A stretch of DNA of 64,000 nucleotides from Geosiphon pyriformis (taxonomy: Eukaryota; Glomeromycota; Glomeromycetes; Archaeosporales; Geosiphonaceae). The stretch is taken from NCBI GenBank assembly GCA_016748015.1, contig JAAOMT010000096.1, forward strand, positions 263,155 to 327,154. The letters run 5' to 3'. A program made the translations under genes and the position numbers. The notes under the pieces were generated by a model. It saw nothing but the letters and a program-made list of their open reading frames with translations. It had not been told where the DNA came from and searched no databases. Below, one piece after another: positions 22,849 through 36,100 of this stretch; within the stretch, counting starts at the first letter, position 1; each line of letters opens with the position of its first letter.

Positions 22849-24060
22849 TTAATACCAAACAAAAGTGCTACTTAGCAGAAACGAACGATCAAGTATTTCC
22901 CCACACTGGCCTTTCATTCTTTCAGTCGCACGCAGTTCTGTGGGTATTAGAGATTTAGATATCTGTCCTATCTTTTTCGCTCTTTTATTTGCATGCTCGT
23001 CATGCACTAGATCCTTGAATATTACCGTTACCAACGGCGTTTCAGATTTTCTTCCACGTCACCGAAGATCTCCACGCGATTCTCTATTGGGTCTGTATCA
23101 ATTGTTCAGACTTGGTGAAATCTGGCGACCCACAGTATCCGGCACCCTCAGACAAATGTAGTGTTCTTGATTAACCTGGCCACCGAATATTAACCTTGTA
23201 AGTTCAATGCATGGCTCAATTTGTGATCCGAATATCTTCCTCTAAACTTTCCAGCACTTTTTTCTTACATGAACGAACACACAAACTGTCATACTATGAG
23301 TTTTAACTCTTTACCGTGATGTTATTATTTCTACACCATCTTTTTCTGAAGAATGGAACTGCCCCGACGGGCTCACAGATTTCTGACCGAAGCAGAATTG
23401 CTGAGCTAGCTATAAACATGGCTTGAATACTATCGGTAGTCACTACGCTGAAGTGACTGAAGTCGGACGGAAGATCATAAATTGGAAAAACCATTTCAGG
23501 GCGAGTGTACCTATTACATTAGTTAATTTAGCAATATTAGCTACCCTATTCCATCACCTACTAGCCTGCTGGTGCTGCTGGCAGTGAGAAAGGCCCGGTG
23601 CTTATTGGTGAGAACACCATAAATGGTGTTTCAGTGTACAATGTGGTCTGAAGAAGGTGATGTAGTTGTATATTCTGAAATGGGAGTGGCAATCCTGTAT
23701 ATTTCCATCTGGACTAGGGTTATCGGTTCTTGTCCCGACCCCTTCATTGCGACTTGAAATTTTTTGGTTTGGATTTGAAAATTGTGCATTCACTTTTCGT
23801 TGATGTTTCTGTGCCAGGTAAAAGTGCACAGATGCTTATGTGTGCTAGGGAAAACGATAGAACAAAGCTGCGGATGAAGAGGACAAAGTGAATAATCTGG
23901 CAATTTTTTTCCAGAAATTTGTATTAAATACTGTGTTGAAATGGCAACGAGCTTTTAAGGAAAGTGTTCTCATTTTATTCTTCACTTTTGCGGTTCAGAT
24001 TCAGACAGCCTGAACTACTTTTTAAGCTTCTTGCTCGCAAAGGAAGCTGAATTCAAATAT
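22849..24060. other. Richer-GC block, unidentified, probable dead coding sequence
   Basis: For about 1.2 kb the composition is much richer in G+C than the surroundings, with sharp return to A+T-rich DNA at about 24.06 kb. Minus-strand frames read protein-like peptides (KRAKKIGQISKSLIPTELRA near 22.9 kb; VVTTDSIQAMFIASSAILLR near 23.4 kb; AQKHQRKVNAQFSNPNQKIS near 23.8 kb), but they lie in different frames with stops between them, and no intron set was convincing. A decayed gene or transposon seems likelier than an active gene. No domain was recognised. Confidence 0.35.
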
Positions 24061-25745
24061 AATTTTTTATTTTATGTTTCGCTTTAAAAATAAACTTACA
24101 ATATTTCATATTGTTAAAATCCAACAAGTATGAAATTGCAAAATTCAATCTTGATTAATTTTATTATTTTAATATATAATAATTATTAAATATAACAAAA
24201 TACAAGAAAATACTTTTTAAAAATTATAATTACTAATTTTTTTGTTCTTGTTTTTCATTTTTGATAAAATAAACAAATGTTTGGCCCAATGTGTTAAAAC
24301 AGAGAATAAAAGAAATCTGATAATTTGCAACTTTTGAATCTTAACAATGGTTATTTTTATTCATTTCTTAATATGCAAGTCTTCCTTTTAAACCAGCTTA
24401 CTTTTTATAAGTGTTTTTTCTTTTGGCTTGTGATTTCAAAAAAGTTATACAGATGCTGCTTTTTTATTATTCTAAGTAAGAAAATGTGTTGACCAAGCAA
24501 AAAACTCACAACATAACATATTTACAAAATTTAGTTATATAAACAAGCAAAAAGCTTACAAAATAATATATTTCTTTTGTGTAAATAAAAATACACAACA
24601 TAATTTGCTTATCAATAAGCAAAAGACCAAATAATTTTAAATTATTTATTAGTTTAGTAAAAAAGTTTAAAATTTAATTATTAATAAGAAAAGATATAGA
24701 ATTTTATTTTAATTTTAATATTTTTTTAAATTTACATATTACTTTTTTTAAAATATATATATATATATATATATATATTAGTTAAATGTTTTTAGTTTTT
24801 GAAAAATCAAATTATCCATTAAAAAAATATATATATGAATAAAATTTGTAAACAATTTTTTTACAACATATAAATATAATTGAAAATATTAAGAATTAAA
24901 TATAAATAAAAATTTTTAATATATAAAAATTATGAAAAAAATTATTTTTTATTATATAATTTTAAATTTATTTTATTTTTCTAGTATTTAATAACTTTAA
25001 AAAATAAATAAAAAGTTGTTATTTTAATAGTTTATTAGTATTATTTAAATTTTCATAATTATTAAAAGTTGTTTCTTTTTAGATTAAAAAAAATAACGTA
25101 TTAAAGTTCTTAAAATATTTATGTATTTTACAAGATATAACATTAATTAATATACTATATTCAAATTATAAGTTCAATAACAAATTTATGTAATATATAT
25201 ATGTTAAAAATTTCAAAATAGCTTATATTAAAATATTTTTAAAAAAAAATTATTATAATAAAAACATGAAGTTTATATAAAAAAGTAAGAAATATTACAA
25301 ATTAAATTATTAGTAATAAACAAATAATAAGACTTAATATTGAAATTTTAATTCTATAATTTTATTATAATTAAAATTGAAACATAACTAACGTATCACA
25401 TTTTTGATAAACTTAATCTTTACAAAGTCTATTTTTTTTAATATTTAAATAAACCAGTATAAAAACAAAATTATAAGAAAAGGTGTTGAAAGAATGCTTA
25501 GCATAGTTTTTAATAAAATTAAACAGTAAAAAGCATTTTTGATAAAGTTAATAAACAGAATAAAAAATACAAATATTTGTTTTCATTTATATTTAATATT
25601 TTCTGATTATTCGAATTAAATTTTATGGTATTCTATCAAAATCTAAATGCATTATAATATTATCATATAAATTTAGCTTGGAGATTTATTTTTAAGAGGC
25701 TATATTCAGAAATTTTAGTATTTTCTTTTTATTAATAAAAATTAG
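24061..25745. other. A+T-rich spacer
   Basis: Very A+T-rich, no gene seen. Includes a TA dinucleotide run at about 24753-24779. Confidence 0.6.
24753..24779. repeat. (AT)13 microsatellite
   Basis: An alternating AT run of about 26 bases. Confidence 0.85.
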
Positions 25746-25979
25746 GAAATCGGAGGCTTATCAAACCATAAAAGATATTAAAAGAATCTAGCAGTAAACC
25801 AAAACAAAGAATTCCAAAAAATTTCTGGGAACCAAGCAAGTATTAGTGAAAAAGAAATAAAGGAACCAAATATCAATTAACAGAATATGGGAATAACAGC
25901 TATAATATTTTACTGCTAAGGAAAAAAAAGGGCTAGAGAAACTAACATAAAGAAAAAGGTGAAGAAATCAATATTTTTT
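25746..25979 (+). pseudogene. Decayed open frame interrupted only by TAA codons
   Basis: One frame gives hydrophilic, protein-like sequence (segments NLAVNQNKEFQKISGNQASI and GKKRARETNIKKKVKKSIFF) broken by three stops, all TAA. Each TAA would be CAA (Gln) by one C-to-T change, the direction of decay seen in the transposons of this window. No family is recognised and chance cannot be excluded. Confidence 0.2.
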
Positions 25980-28389
25980 AACTATGAACCATAGTTATTG
26001 TTCACTTTGGTTTGATCGTAGCATGACCTGAACAACTAAAAACTTGGATAGAAACACATTAGAAAATAAATTTAAAAGCAAATTATTAATCCTCCCTGAC
26101 CAAACTTTATTTTATATCTGAACTTTTTTTGGCTCAATAAAAAATTATTCAAGAGTGTTCCTGAATGTATAAGATTATTAACGTGTTTTATTATGAATTC
26201 TCTGATGGAAGAACATATTTTTAATTCAGATGTTTTTTGAAGATTCGATAAGACTTAACAAGAGTTTTGCCAATCCATGGTGTGAACCGATTTTTTTTTA
26301 TGAAAATAGCCTGGACACTATATATTCACTATGAGAATTGTTTAATGAATTCGCGAAATTTTTGCAACGAACCACTTTTGTTGTTCAAAATAGATAAAGC
26401 AGAAATGAATAAGTAAACATATCGGAGGACTTGACAAAAACCCAAGAAAAATAATATTTGTCATGATTGTTGCCTCTACCGGATTCAATAAATGGATTTC
26501 ATTTTCCAATAATCTAAATATATTTATTTTTATATAATTGTTTTTTGAGGAACTTGTCCATTAAAAAAATGATCAATAGACTTAGGTAGATTCGGTGGGT
26601 CTTTTCAAAAGTTTTTGAAATATACCATACTTTTGATTATGATGTCACCATATATTGATTTTAGGCGATTTGAACTTATAATAATACTGTCTGTATATAA
26701 GTTATCCTGCAGAAGACAATCTTTTTCTTTGAGAAATGGAAAAACTAGGGAGGCCATAGAATCAAAGTTTTGGTTTGTTGATTTACTCAATTGATATGTA
26801 AATGTTGCACCGTAAAAAGACCTAAAGGCAAAATTGGTTTTTACGAATTAGTTTTATACCAAATTTTTGAAACGAAATTTTTTCTACTATGCAGAAATTC
26901 GTATCTGCATTTATTGGGAGTATTTGTATAATCATAGTTGACATTCAATTGTCTATAAATTTTATAGTTCAAGGGACAAAATGTTCTTTTAAAACATTTT
27001 TTTACAATTATTCTGATTTCAAGACTTTTAGTGAAATGTAATTTGTTGTAACTTGAAAAAAATAAAATTGTCACCTTGTGGCAAAAAATGAAACTCAAAC
27101 CATTTCATCGGTCGTTATAACAACTTATCGACTCTCTTCAAGAAGAAATCACTTTCCTTTTCATCGGTCAATAATTTCATTATTTGCTAAAAAAAACTTT
27201 TATTGAATTAATTCTTCAAAATATTATATCAAGAGATGGTTAACCACAAAAATTTGATTATTAGGCGAAAAATAAATCTTAAATCATGAATATAAAAATT
27301 TTCCATTCGAGTTTTTTTATTCATTTAAACTAATTTTAATCTCGCTTTTCTGCTTTAAATATCAGAACACAAAGATTTTGAATGTCAACCAAAATTAGAA
27401 AAATTCCTTATAAAGGCTGCTGCTCTGATATATAAAACCAAAGGGGAAACTTAAAGAAATAATTGTTTATTATAAAAATATTTTTAACATTAACCCTTTT
27501 TAAGGAATATATAACTGAATACAGCTCTACTTTGGTCAAATATTATCCGAACCATATCACATGCAACAGCAGAGTATAATTTATTTTGACCTGCACCAAA
27601 AACCCATCTATATTGAAATATCTCGAGGGAAATTCCGTTTGCAGATTCGATATACACAATTATTTTTATTAATCTGGATATCTAGCGAGCCAAAAGCCAT
27701 TGTTCTTAAGATTCCAAGTTTTTAAAGAAATTTGTTCAATTTACAAGTTTGATTTAGAGTAAAAATCAGTTTATGTAGTTTTGGAATTTTTCCCTTGGTA
27801 TTAAAAATAATTTTTTGTTGCAAAATTTTTAAACCTTCGTATTTTGTTTTATAATAATTTATTCAATGTATAGAATAATAAATCTGAATTTTCTAAGCTG
27901 CCATTCATAATTATCATAATTTCGACTTTATTGTTAAAATCCTTATATTTGAAAAGGCGAGCTCACTCACATTTTATAATCAGTAATTAAATACCTTTTT
28001 GAGATCATAAGTGACTTAAATTTTTGATCTATAGAGCTATGATTAAATAACATTCAATTGTTATATTCCTTTTTCGTAAACATGTATTAACCGCTTGTGG
28101 TGATAATGAACAAAAGGTAGGCGTTTTAAGGTAGCTTTTGTTCTCTCTACTAACGTAGTCATCATTTTAAGATCTCAATGGGTTTCAAAGTGTCTGGATT
28201 TATTTCATAAAATGATAATTCTTGGAATACAAGTAAAAATTTTGGACAAAATTCCTAACAAATCCTTCGAATCTTAAACTATCTCAAATTTATAGCCTAA
28301 GAATAATTTTAGGCCAATAAAAAGTGATTCATGCTGGGTAATTAATGATTCAGAACCACTAGATTTCCTGCTCAAGGTCTAATATCAAT
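25980..28389. other. Intergenic DNA with scattered protein-like fragments
   Basis: No gene can be supported. Minus-strand frames near 26605-26770 and 26880-27010 read less biased peptides (QDNLYTDSIIISSNRLKSIY; CFKRTFCPLNYKIYRQLNVN), but they lie in separate frames without good starts. They could be remnants of one dead gene or element. Confidence 0.35.
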
Positions 28390-29779
28390 CTAAACCCTGA
28401 TTTCGATGTTTCCAAATACTTCCGGGATCTTATCAAACCCAACCCATCCACACAAAGGTGTATCTCCAATCACGTATTGTGTTCGTTTATCGAAGAACAA
28501 TAATCCATCTGGCTCATATCCAAATTGTTGAGGATTTGTGATCAGAGAAGAAAGCTCTTCACCACCACAACAATGAATATCTAGTGGTTTAAATTTATAT
28601 AATGAGGTCTTTCCGCTAGGAGGTTCGAGCTCACTAAGTTTTGTTCGAAGCCAATAAAACCTTTTTATTATCATATTTCAATATAAATATGTGAGATAAG
28701 GGAACATTAGTCAAAAATCATTCGCAAGTTGATGTACTTGGTTTACCTGAATTCGGTATCACAATCATAAACAGTATGCCCCTTCCAGCACATCAAATCC
28801 AAAACATAGTAAGTCGCTGTATTTTCATCGAATACGCAGTCCAATATGCAATAATCACTCGTTTTATTTCCATTATAAAGGCTTGATCCACCTGGTAGAT
28901 TGGATTCAAAGAGATGCATTATGCGCCCTAAAAATTAAATTAAAAAGTTTTTAGCAAGTATTTAGAAGTAAGAATGTTCTCAAATATATATGTATTACCA
29001 CTTCGAAATCTACTTATAGTCATCCCTACCGAAAAAAAAAGAAAATTTAAAATTCCTGCAATTGGCTGGAGGATTCGAGATTATTTTATTTCATGAGAAT
29101 GACTTACCCTTAGCGCTGGTTACAAGACAACGCTTGCCAACAGGACACATCACTACATACCAGTTGGCTTCCAAATCGTTTGGAACTCCTTGCATGCATT
29201 CAGCATACATTAATTGATTCCTTGATAATATTGAGGGAATAAATATTTTGTAGAATTATTCAAGAAAATTATATAAAAATAAAAATACTATACCTGTATG
29301 GGTTCCCACCTTTAGTTTTGCGCTTACCACCCCTTGTCTTCCTTTTTATTTCTCGAGTTTCATTTTCGGGTAAGAAAATTTCATGATCCATAAGGTCTTG
29401 AGCTTCTTTTGACTTTTTTTCATCGACTTCATCATCATTTTCCACTTCTTCATCTGAGAATTCTTCAAAAATCGGCTTGAAAAGAGCTAAATTTCGTGCA
29501 AGATCTGTGAAATCCCGGCGGCGCTAAAAGTGTAGAAATTGATCCGAGTTCTAGATATATTTCTTCTCTAAAAGATGCGATCAAATTGCAAAAATATTTT
29601 TATACTCTTTGTTGTTCTTCTAAAGCTTTTCGGCGTCTTTCTTCTTGATTTTCTTCTTTACTTTGTCTTATCAAAGGAGACGCTTTATATAAATATTGCC
29701 GGGTGTTTACTGGCTTTGCAGTTACTGTACTTTCGGCGAGTAATTCTGTGATTTCATCGATATTTGATGAGCTCTGCAT
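28390..29779 (-). CDS. Snurportin-1-like nuclear import adaptor for capped snRNPs
   Basis: Six exons on the minus strand (29779-29606, 29523-29294, 29220-29108, 29025-28999, 28927-28747, 28660-28390) with GT-AG introns of 71-86 bases give 331 residues in frame throughout. Snurportin carries m3G-capped spliceosomal snRNPs from cytoplasm to nucleus via importin beta. Residues about 33-72 form the importin-beta-binding segment (SKEENQEERRRKALEEQQR, then FTDLARN). From residue 136 the cap-binding domain is recognisable: NQLMYAE, NWYVVMCPVGKR (Trp155), SNLPGG, DYCILDC, YYVLDLMCWKGH, FYWLRTKL and PDGLLFF. An acidic-basic linker lies between. Exon 4 has only 27 bases. The first in-frame ATG at 29779 was taken as start; no upstream ATG exists before a stop. 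Length and order agree with the family. Confidence 0.88.
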
Positions 29780-30910
29780 ATTCGGTTCGTTGACCGTTGA
29801 TTCTTCAATCAAAAATAAGAGGGGATTTAGAAAACCATAATTTGGAGAACTCAGACAGTTCAGTTAACCAAAATTTTTCATAAGGATATTTCATTGAAAA
29901 TGAAAGCAAGTCCATGGATCATTCTTATATATGTCAACTTTTGGGAAATACATACTTTTATGACCATGAAAATGATGTTAGATTCTTCAGGAACTGATGA
30001 CTCAACGTTCTGATGATGATGATTTTAAATGAGCTAATAAAAGAATAAAAATCTTCAATTAAAACATCAGCTTTCCGATCACAGAATTTATAATAGCCTG
30101 AAAATCAGAATCAAAACGCTCAATGATTGAAAAGGTTTATAAACTGTAGAGGAGTACTACAATTTCGGATCGGCTATCCAAAGTGAAAATATTAATCGAA
30201 CATATACAAATAGTTGGGTTTCACAAATGCTGATCAATATACAGGAATTGCGGACTAAATTGCTTATGTAAATATTTTCTCGGAAACGTTAGGCATTTTG
30301 AAATTGCGGACATTTTTTGCAAAGAAATTATCAAAATCCTTTTAAACATTATTTCTAGTGACTAAGAATTTCAGGTCCGTCGACGTCTAAATACTGTAAA
30401 AGTTAAGAGAGTAGAAGCTCATTTCATCCAAATCTTAGCCTCTTTCTTCCCTTAGAGGGGCAAGCGTTATAATAGCTACGAATAAAAAATTCATTTTCTA
30501 TTATGATTTTCCTTCTTTCATGTTTTGAATTTTAGAATTTGAATTCAAGGATCCATATTACACGGACGCAAAAATTATTTACAATTTTGGTTTGATGAAG
30601 GGATCAATGAAAAGCTGACTTCAGCGTAAAATCAACACCTTGCTGAGGTAGGAACCCATGGAAAGATGGGAAATCGTTAAATTACCCGTTGCGACACCTT
30701 CGAAAGTAGGACGCTCTCGACATGAGTATTTAAATAAACAATACCTTAAAGAAATCATCTCTCTCTTGAAAATCCTGTATTCTTTACTTATATTTATATA
30801 TCAGAAAATAGTGAAGATAATTTAAACGATTCTACTTTTAAAATATATCGAGGGGGATTTATTCACGGACTTATGGGTAACTGTACAAAAATTTTGCGGA
30901 AAAAATATTC
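29780..30910. other. Spacer between two minus-strand genes
   Basis: No gene seen. The composition is less A+T-rich than elsewhere, and the stretch should hold the snurportin promoter and the 3' end of the F-box gene that starts at 32174. Confidence 0.5.
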
Positions 30911-32174
30911 CTAGTTCATAGAATATTTTTTCTTTTTCGTCGGCCGTAATGCATATCCGGTACGTTGAGTCCTTATGAGTCCGTATTCGTGTTCTCTTTC
31001 CGAACCCAAATTTATTTTCTCAATAATTTTATCGATATCCGAAAAAAATCTGTCTCTTTTTTTGGATGGTGACATGCTAGTACATATGACAATTTCGTGA
31101 TTTTCTTTTTTCCATTTTTTTCCAATAAGAGAACTTTCGTGACTTCTTTCGGCAATTTGTTTATTGCTCAATGATATATCAACTTCCATTTGTGCGGAGT
31201 CATCTTCTGCTTCGGCTATTGTGGGACTTTTTAATTCGAAGGAATCTTTAAATGTAGCTAAAGTTGAAAACCGTTGTAGATTTGCAATCGCCAACCCATT
31301 TTCCTCATCAATATTTTTTTTAATTTTTCCCGAGTTCAAAAATTTATTACTGATAGCACGACAGTAATCCCAATATTCGCGCTCTAGGTTGACTGCCATA
31401 TTTTTCTTTGCCTGATCACTTTTCTTCTTTAACCACCGTTCTTTGATTTTAGGCTCAAGTGAAATGTATTTATTCAGGGATTTAGTGACCGATGGAAGCC
31501 AATAATATTGAACCCCATCTCCAAACAAGTCTCGTTGCGTAATGGGAACCAATATGGAGATAAACTCCTGCGGTATGTCCCAATCTTTAACAAGTTTTTG
31601 TTGACTGGAAATTGTAATATAGGAGATGATAAAACGAATCAAAATCTTATATCTATGATTAAGGCAATAAATTTATGAAATCTCACCTAATAATGTTTCG
31701 GTTTAGACAGCTCGTACAGCACCTGATTTTAGGAACCCAATAAATCAAAGCTTCATCTTTGGTATCATGACAAAGTTGGCATTTAATCACGCCAAATACT
31801 AAATTTTGATAAGCTTGTTCTGATACACCGATTGGCGGAGAAATTTGTAGGAAATTTGAAAATTGTTTCCGCGAATTCCCCCAAATTTGTTGGGTGAGCG
31901 TATCAATTGGTGAACCCAGTAATTCTTCAAAGAACTTACAGGTCAACCTTAAAGAGCAAAGGTCTGATGGAGGTAAGAAACTACAAATATTTGCAAATAT
32001 TTCTACCGAGTTCACTTTCTGTTGTGTTTTCGAGGTTTTGCTTGATTGGAACCAATTTACTAATGAAGTTACTGTCGGTATTTGATTTTTTTTAAAATCA
32101 GATGGTTCTGCAAAAAACATAGTATTGGTTTCCTTCTCTGGGGTGTTTGATTTCATTATTTTTGTAACTGTCAT
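30911..32174 (-). CDS. F-box protein with four-cysteine zinc-ribbon-like module (paralogue 2)
   Basis: Exon 1 is 32174-31687 and exon 2 is 31604-30911, separated by an 82-base GT-AG intron in phase 2; the product is 393 residues. The F-box lies at about residues 56-93 (VEIFANICSFL, then DLCSLRLTCKFFEELL). The cysteine module is C132-x2-C135 with C152/C153 and C156, and exon 2 opens with WDIPQEFI...TQRDLFGDG. All three blocks and the intron align with the gene at 8191-9371, so the pair arose by duplication; the two copies face opposite ways 22 kb apart. After the shared core the C-terminus is longer, acidic then basic, ending in a Lys-rich tail (RPTKKKKYSMN) that could be a nuclear signal. A role in SCF ubiquitin ligase substrate choice follows from the F-box only. 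Confidence 0.82.
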
Positions 32175-33199
32175 TTGGATGGTATTTGTCACAAAAAAAC
32201 AATGAAATTTCTCAATCTACAATTATGGTCAAGAAATCAATTAGTCAAAATGAAAGGGAGTTTGATTGTTTAAGCCTACCGAATAAGAATCTCTTTGCTT
32301 ATTAGAAATTTTCCACCTTTATAAGGTAGTTGGGATATCATGCCAACGTCCATCCTCACCTGAACAGTCCACATGTTTACTTATTGTGGTCTGGTCTTAT
32401 TTTTATTTGTACGACCTGCCTTGCAGCCAATTCAAGAAACAGAACCCGAAATCGCCCATTTTTTGATCAATGATTGCAATGAACAATAAACCTAATCTTC
32501 ACATGAGTGATTCTTTTACTGAGGCTTGAGTTTTGGGATCCTTAAATTTTTCATAAACAGAAGAATAAATAATTTTCTCAATGTGCCAAAAATATCTGGT
32601 TGATATTTTTTATTTGTTTTTTAAGAATTACCCAATCTTCAGTTAGTAGGGCGTAAATTTACGTAACATTTGATCTGATGAGAAATATCAATGAACTAAT
32701 TAAGATCCTGTGATAATATTTTTCCTTTTTGATTTATGGATTCATCCGATTGTTCCCAGTTGAAGAAGAAAAAAACCAATAATCACCTTAGTATTTTTCG
32801 TTTTCAGCGCTCTCGATGACAGATATTTATTGCTACAATAAATATAGTTTTTCTGGAGTAGCTTCTTAAACTAGTTAGGGGATTTTCAAATTTTTAAATA
32901 GGGAGAGTAACGTCATGATTAGTATGACAATTTGAGCTAGACTTTGAAAAAAAAATTCGCAGATACGTCATAACTGACTTAATTCCATTTCATATTTAAG
33001 GAATTTAGGACAAAATTTAAAATTTATGTTTTTTAAAATCAATTTTTTGATGACATTTGGTTATTCATACCTCTTTGATCTTTAATGTTCTCTTTCTATA
33101 CTTTTTTTTTCACTCCGAATAAAAAATAATTCTTTCTAAAGTTCTTCTCTCGGCACTAAAAGGTAACCCTCACCTTTATCATATTAGTTTTTCTTTTTG
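32175..33199. other. Upstream flank of F-box paralogue 2
   Basis: No gene seen. Moderate composition gives way to the A+T desert at about 33.2 kb, which marks the border between gene-bearing and gene-free parts of the window. Confidence 0.5.
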
Positions 33200-36100
33200 A
33201 GATGTTGAACTAAAAAGAAAGTTAAATTTAAGTTAAAAAAATTTTAATTAGGGTGCTATCTTTTAGTGAATTCTATACTTTGTTTACATTTAAAGCACAC
33301 TTAGCGACTTGTTTATTATTAGTAATGGAATTTTTATGTTAAAATTAATTTTGCAAGAGAGGTTTGGTAAAAACGTTAATCCTAAAGTTTTATTTGATAA
33401 TTAAAAAAAACTTTATTACATTTAAAAGAAATTGTTTTTTCTGTTTTAAACTTAACTGTTAAAAATCTAAAGAAAAAAATTGTCCATTTTTAGTTTAATG
33501 TTAATTTGTGCTCTCAAAAATTGAACAAGAAATATCAGTTATAGAATATAAGTTAAATTAATTATTATTTATTCCTAATGTTTATAATTCTTTATTATTA
33601 ATGCTAAGCATCCATTACTTTTATTGTGTTTTAATAGTATTTATTTACAAGATATTTATTTTTTGATCAAATTTAAAATGTTTTTTGTTAATATATAGTT
33701 AAATTGTTTAATTAATTTCAATTGTAATTAATTTCATATTTTCTGTTTTTATCAAAAAAAATTAAGTTGACAATTTTTTATTGATCATTAATTTTTCTTT
33801 AATAATACTTATTATTATATTAAAAAACAATTTTTTTTATAAAAGCAAATAATTTTATATATATTATTTGTACTTTTTAAAACACCAAAAAAATTTTTTA
33901 TAAATGAATGATTGTTAATTTTAATGTGTAAAAAGTATTATTATTTTTGTTATAAAAGTATTAAACATTTTTATTGTTGTTTTATATATTGTTTTATATT
34001 TTAAAAATTTAATATTTTATAACAAGTATTAACTTTAAATATTGTTTAACAATTTGAATACATTAATAAAATTTTAAATTATTAATTATTAATTAAAATT
34101 ATATAATTTTACAATAATTATAAACAATAATAATTAAATAAATTTAATTTAAATTTTATTATTTATATATTTATTATTTAATATAAGAAATATTTAAACT
34201 TATTTATTCTCTTATGTTTTTTGTTTTTTTATTTTTATTAAATTTTTATTAAAAAAACAATTATTTAATAATTTAATTTATAAATTTAAATACAAAGTCA
34301 TTTTGTTTGATTTTAACAATATATTAAAAAAAATATATAAATTAATTTAAAAAATAGTAAAAAAATATTATTTTTAATATAATTAACTTTTTTTTCTTAT
34401 ATTTTTATAACTATAAGCAAAGTAAAAAGTAAAAAAAAAGCAATCACAATTTTTTTGGTAATTAATAAGAATGTTATCAATTAAAAAACTTTTTTAATTC
34501 TAAAAACAGCTAAATAATATTTTGTAAAAGCAATTTTTTTAAGACTTTTAAATACAAATTAGTAGTTAAATTATTAAATTATTAAATTTGTTATAATATT
34601 TAATTTAATTTTTATTTTTATTTTTATTGTTTTTTAAAAGATTTTTTTAAATATAAATAAAGTTTTAAATCTTAATTTAAAATCTGTTAATATGTTATTA
34701 TATATTTTAAAAGTTCTAAAGCTGCTAAAACTACTATAGTTTATTAATTAATATTGGTAAAAAAAAATAATATTTGAATTTTTTCAATTAAAAAAAGTTA
34801 TTATTTTATATAATATTTTAAAACCAAGTTAATTAATCTTTTTTTTGGTTCTATTATTTCTAAAATTAATTTAAATACATAATTAAACTTGTTTTATTTT
34901 TTGGTTTTTATTATTTTCAAGTTTCAAAATAAACTTAATTTGTTATTATTTAAATAATTATTTTAAAAAAGTTGTATTTAGTAAAAAGTTTTTAAATTTT
35001 TTTTTTGTTTTTTATTGTATTTTATTTTTTTATAAGTTATTTTATTAATTTAAAATTTTATGTTAAACTATTATTAAATTTGTAATAATTTATAATACAA
35101 ATTTTAATAAAGTGTTTAGTTTTAGATTAAAATGTTTAAAGTTTAAAGTTTAAATTAATTTGCTTATTAAATTTTTTGTAATTTAAATTATTTTTTTGAT
35201 AAATATAAAAAAAGACTTTTTTTATAAAAACTTGTTTTAAAAATTTTGTAATAATAATTAAGAATTCTTAAAATTAAAACAAAACTTACATATTATTTTT
35301 TAAATAATAATAAGATAAATAATAATAAATTATCTATAAATAAAAATAATATAAATGTCTATTAATATTATAAAAATTATATATTCTATATTTAATATAA
35401 ATATATTTAAAAAATAGTTAGATTATATTTTATTAAAGCAATAAAACAATATAATTATATTAAAATATTTTTAATAAAATGTTTTTTTATTATAGCTTTA
35501 ACAAAATATAATCTTTTTATTATTTATATTAATTGTAATTTAAATAATTATAAGTATAAATTATGTATTTTTAATATATAATTAGTTATCTAAACTTATG
35601 TTAATAAATATTATTTATTTAAAAAATAAAATAAATTTATTATTTTTATTTTATTTAAATGATTTTTAAATATCTATTTATTTTATTATTGTATTTTTAT
35701 AAAATTTTATATTATTATTTTGTAATTTTTAAACAGATTAGTAACCAAATTAGAAATATATTTGATCTGAATTTTTTAAAAAAATAAGTTTCAATATTTA
35801 TAATAAAAATTTATATTAACAGTCAATACAAACTTTATATAAAAAACTTAATATTATTCTTAATAATTAATTTCAAACTAAAAAAATTACATAAAAATTA
35901 AAATGCAGTCTTAATATAAATTAATTTTATTTTAATAGTTTTATCAAATATTAAAATAAAAACTTTATTCAAAAAATTTTTAATAGTTAATAAATATTTT
36001 TTAAATGCTATTAAAATCCAATAATATTACTAAAAAACAATAAACTTAAGTATACTAATTTTTGTTTGTTTAAATAAATTCTTAAAATTAAATAACTTAA

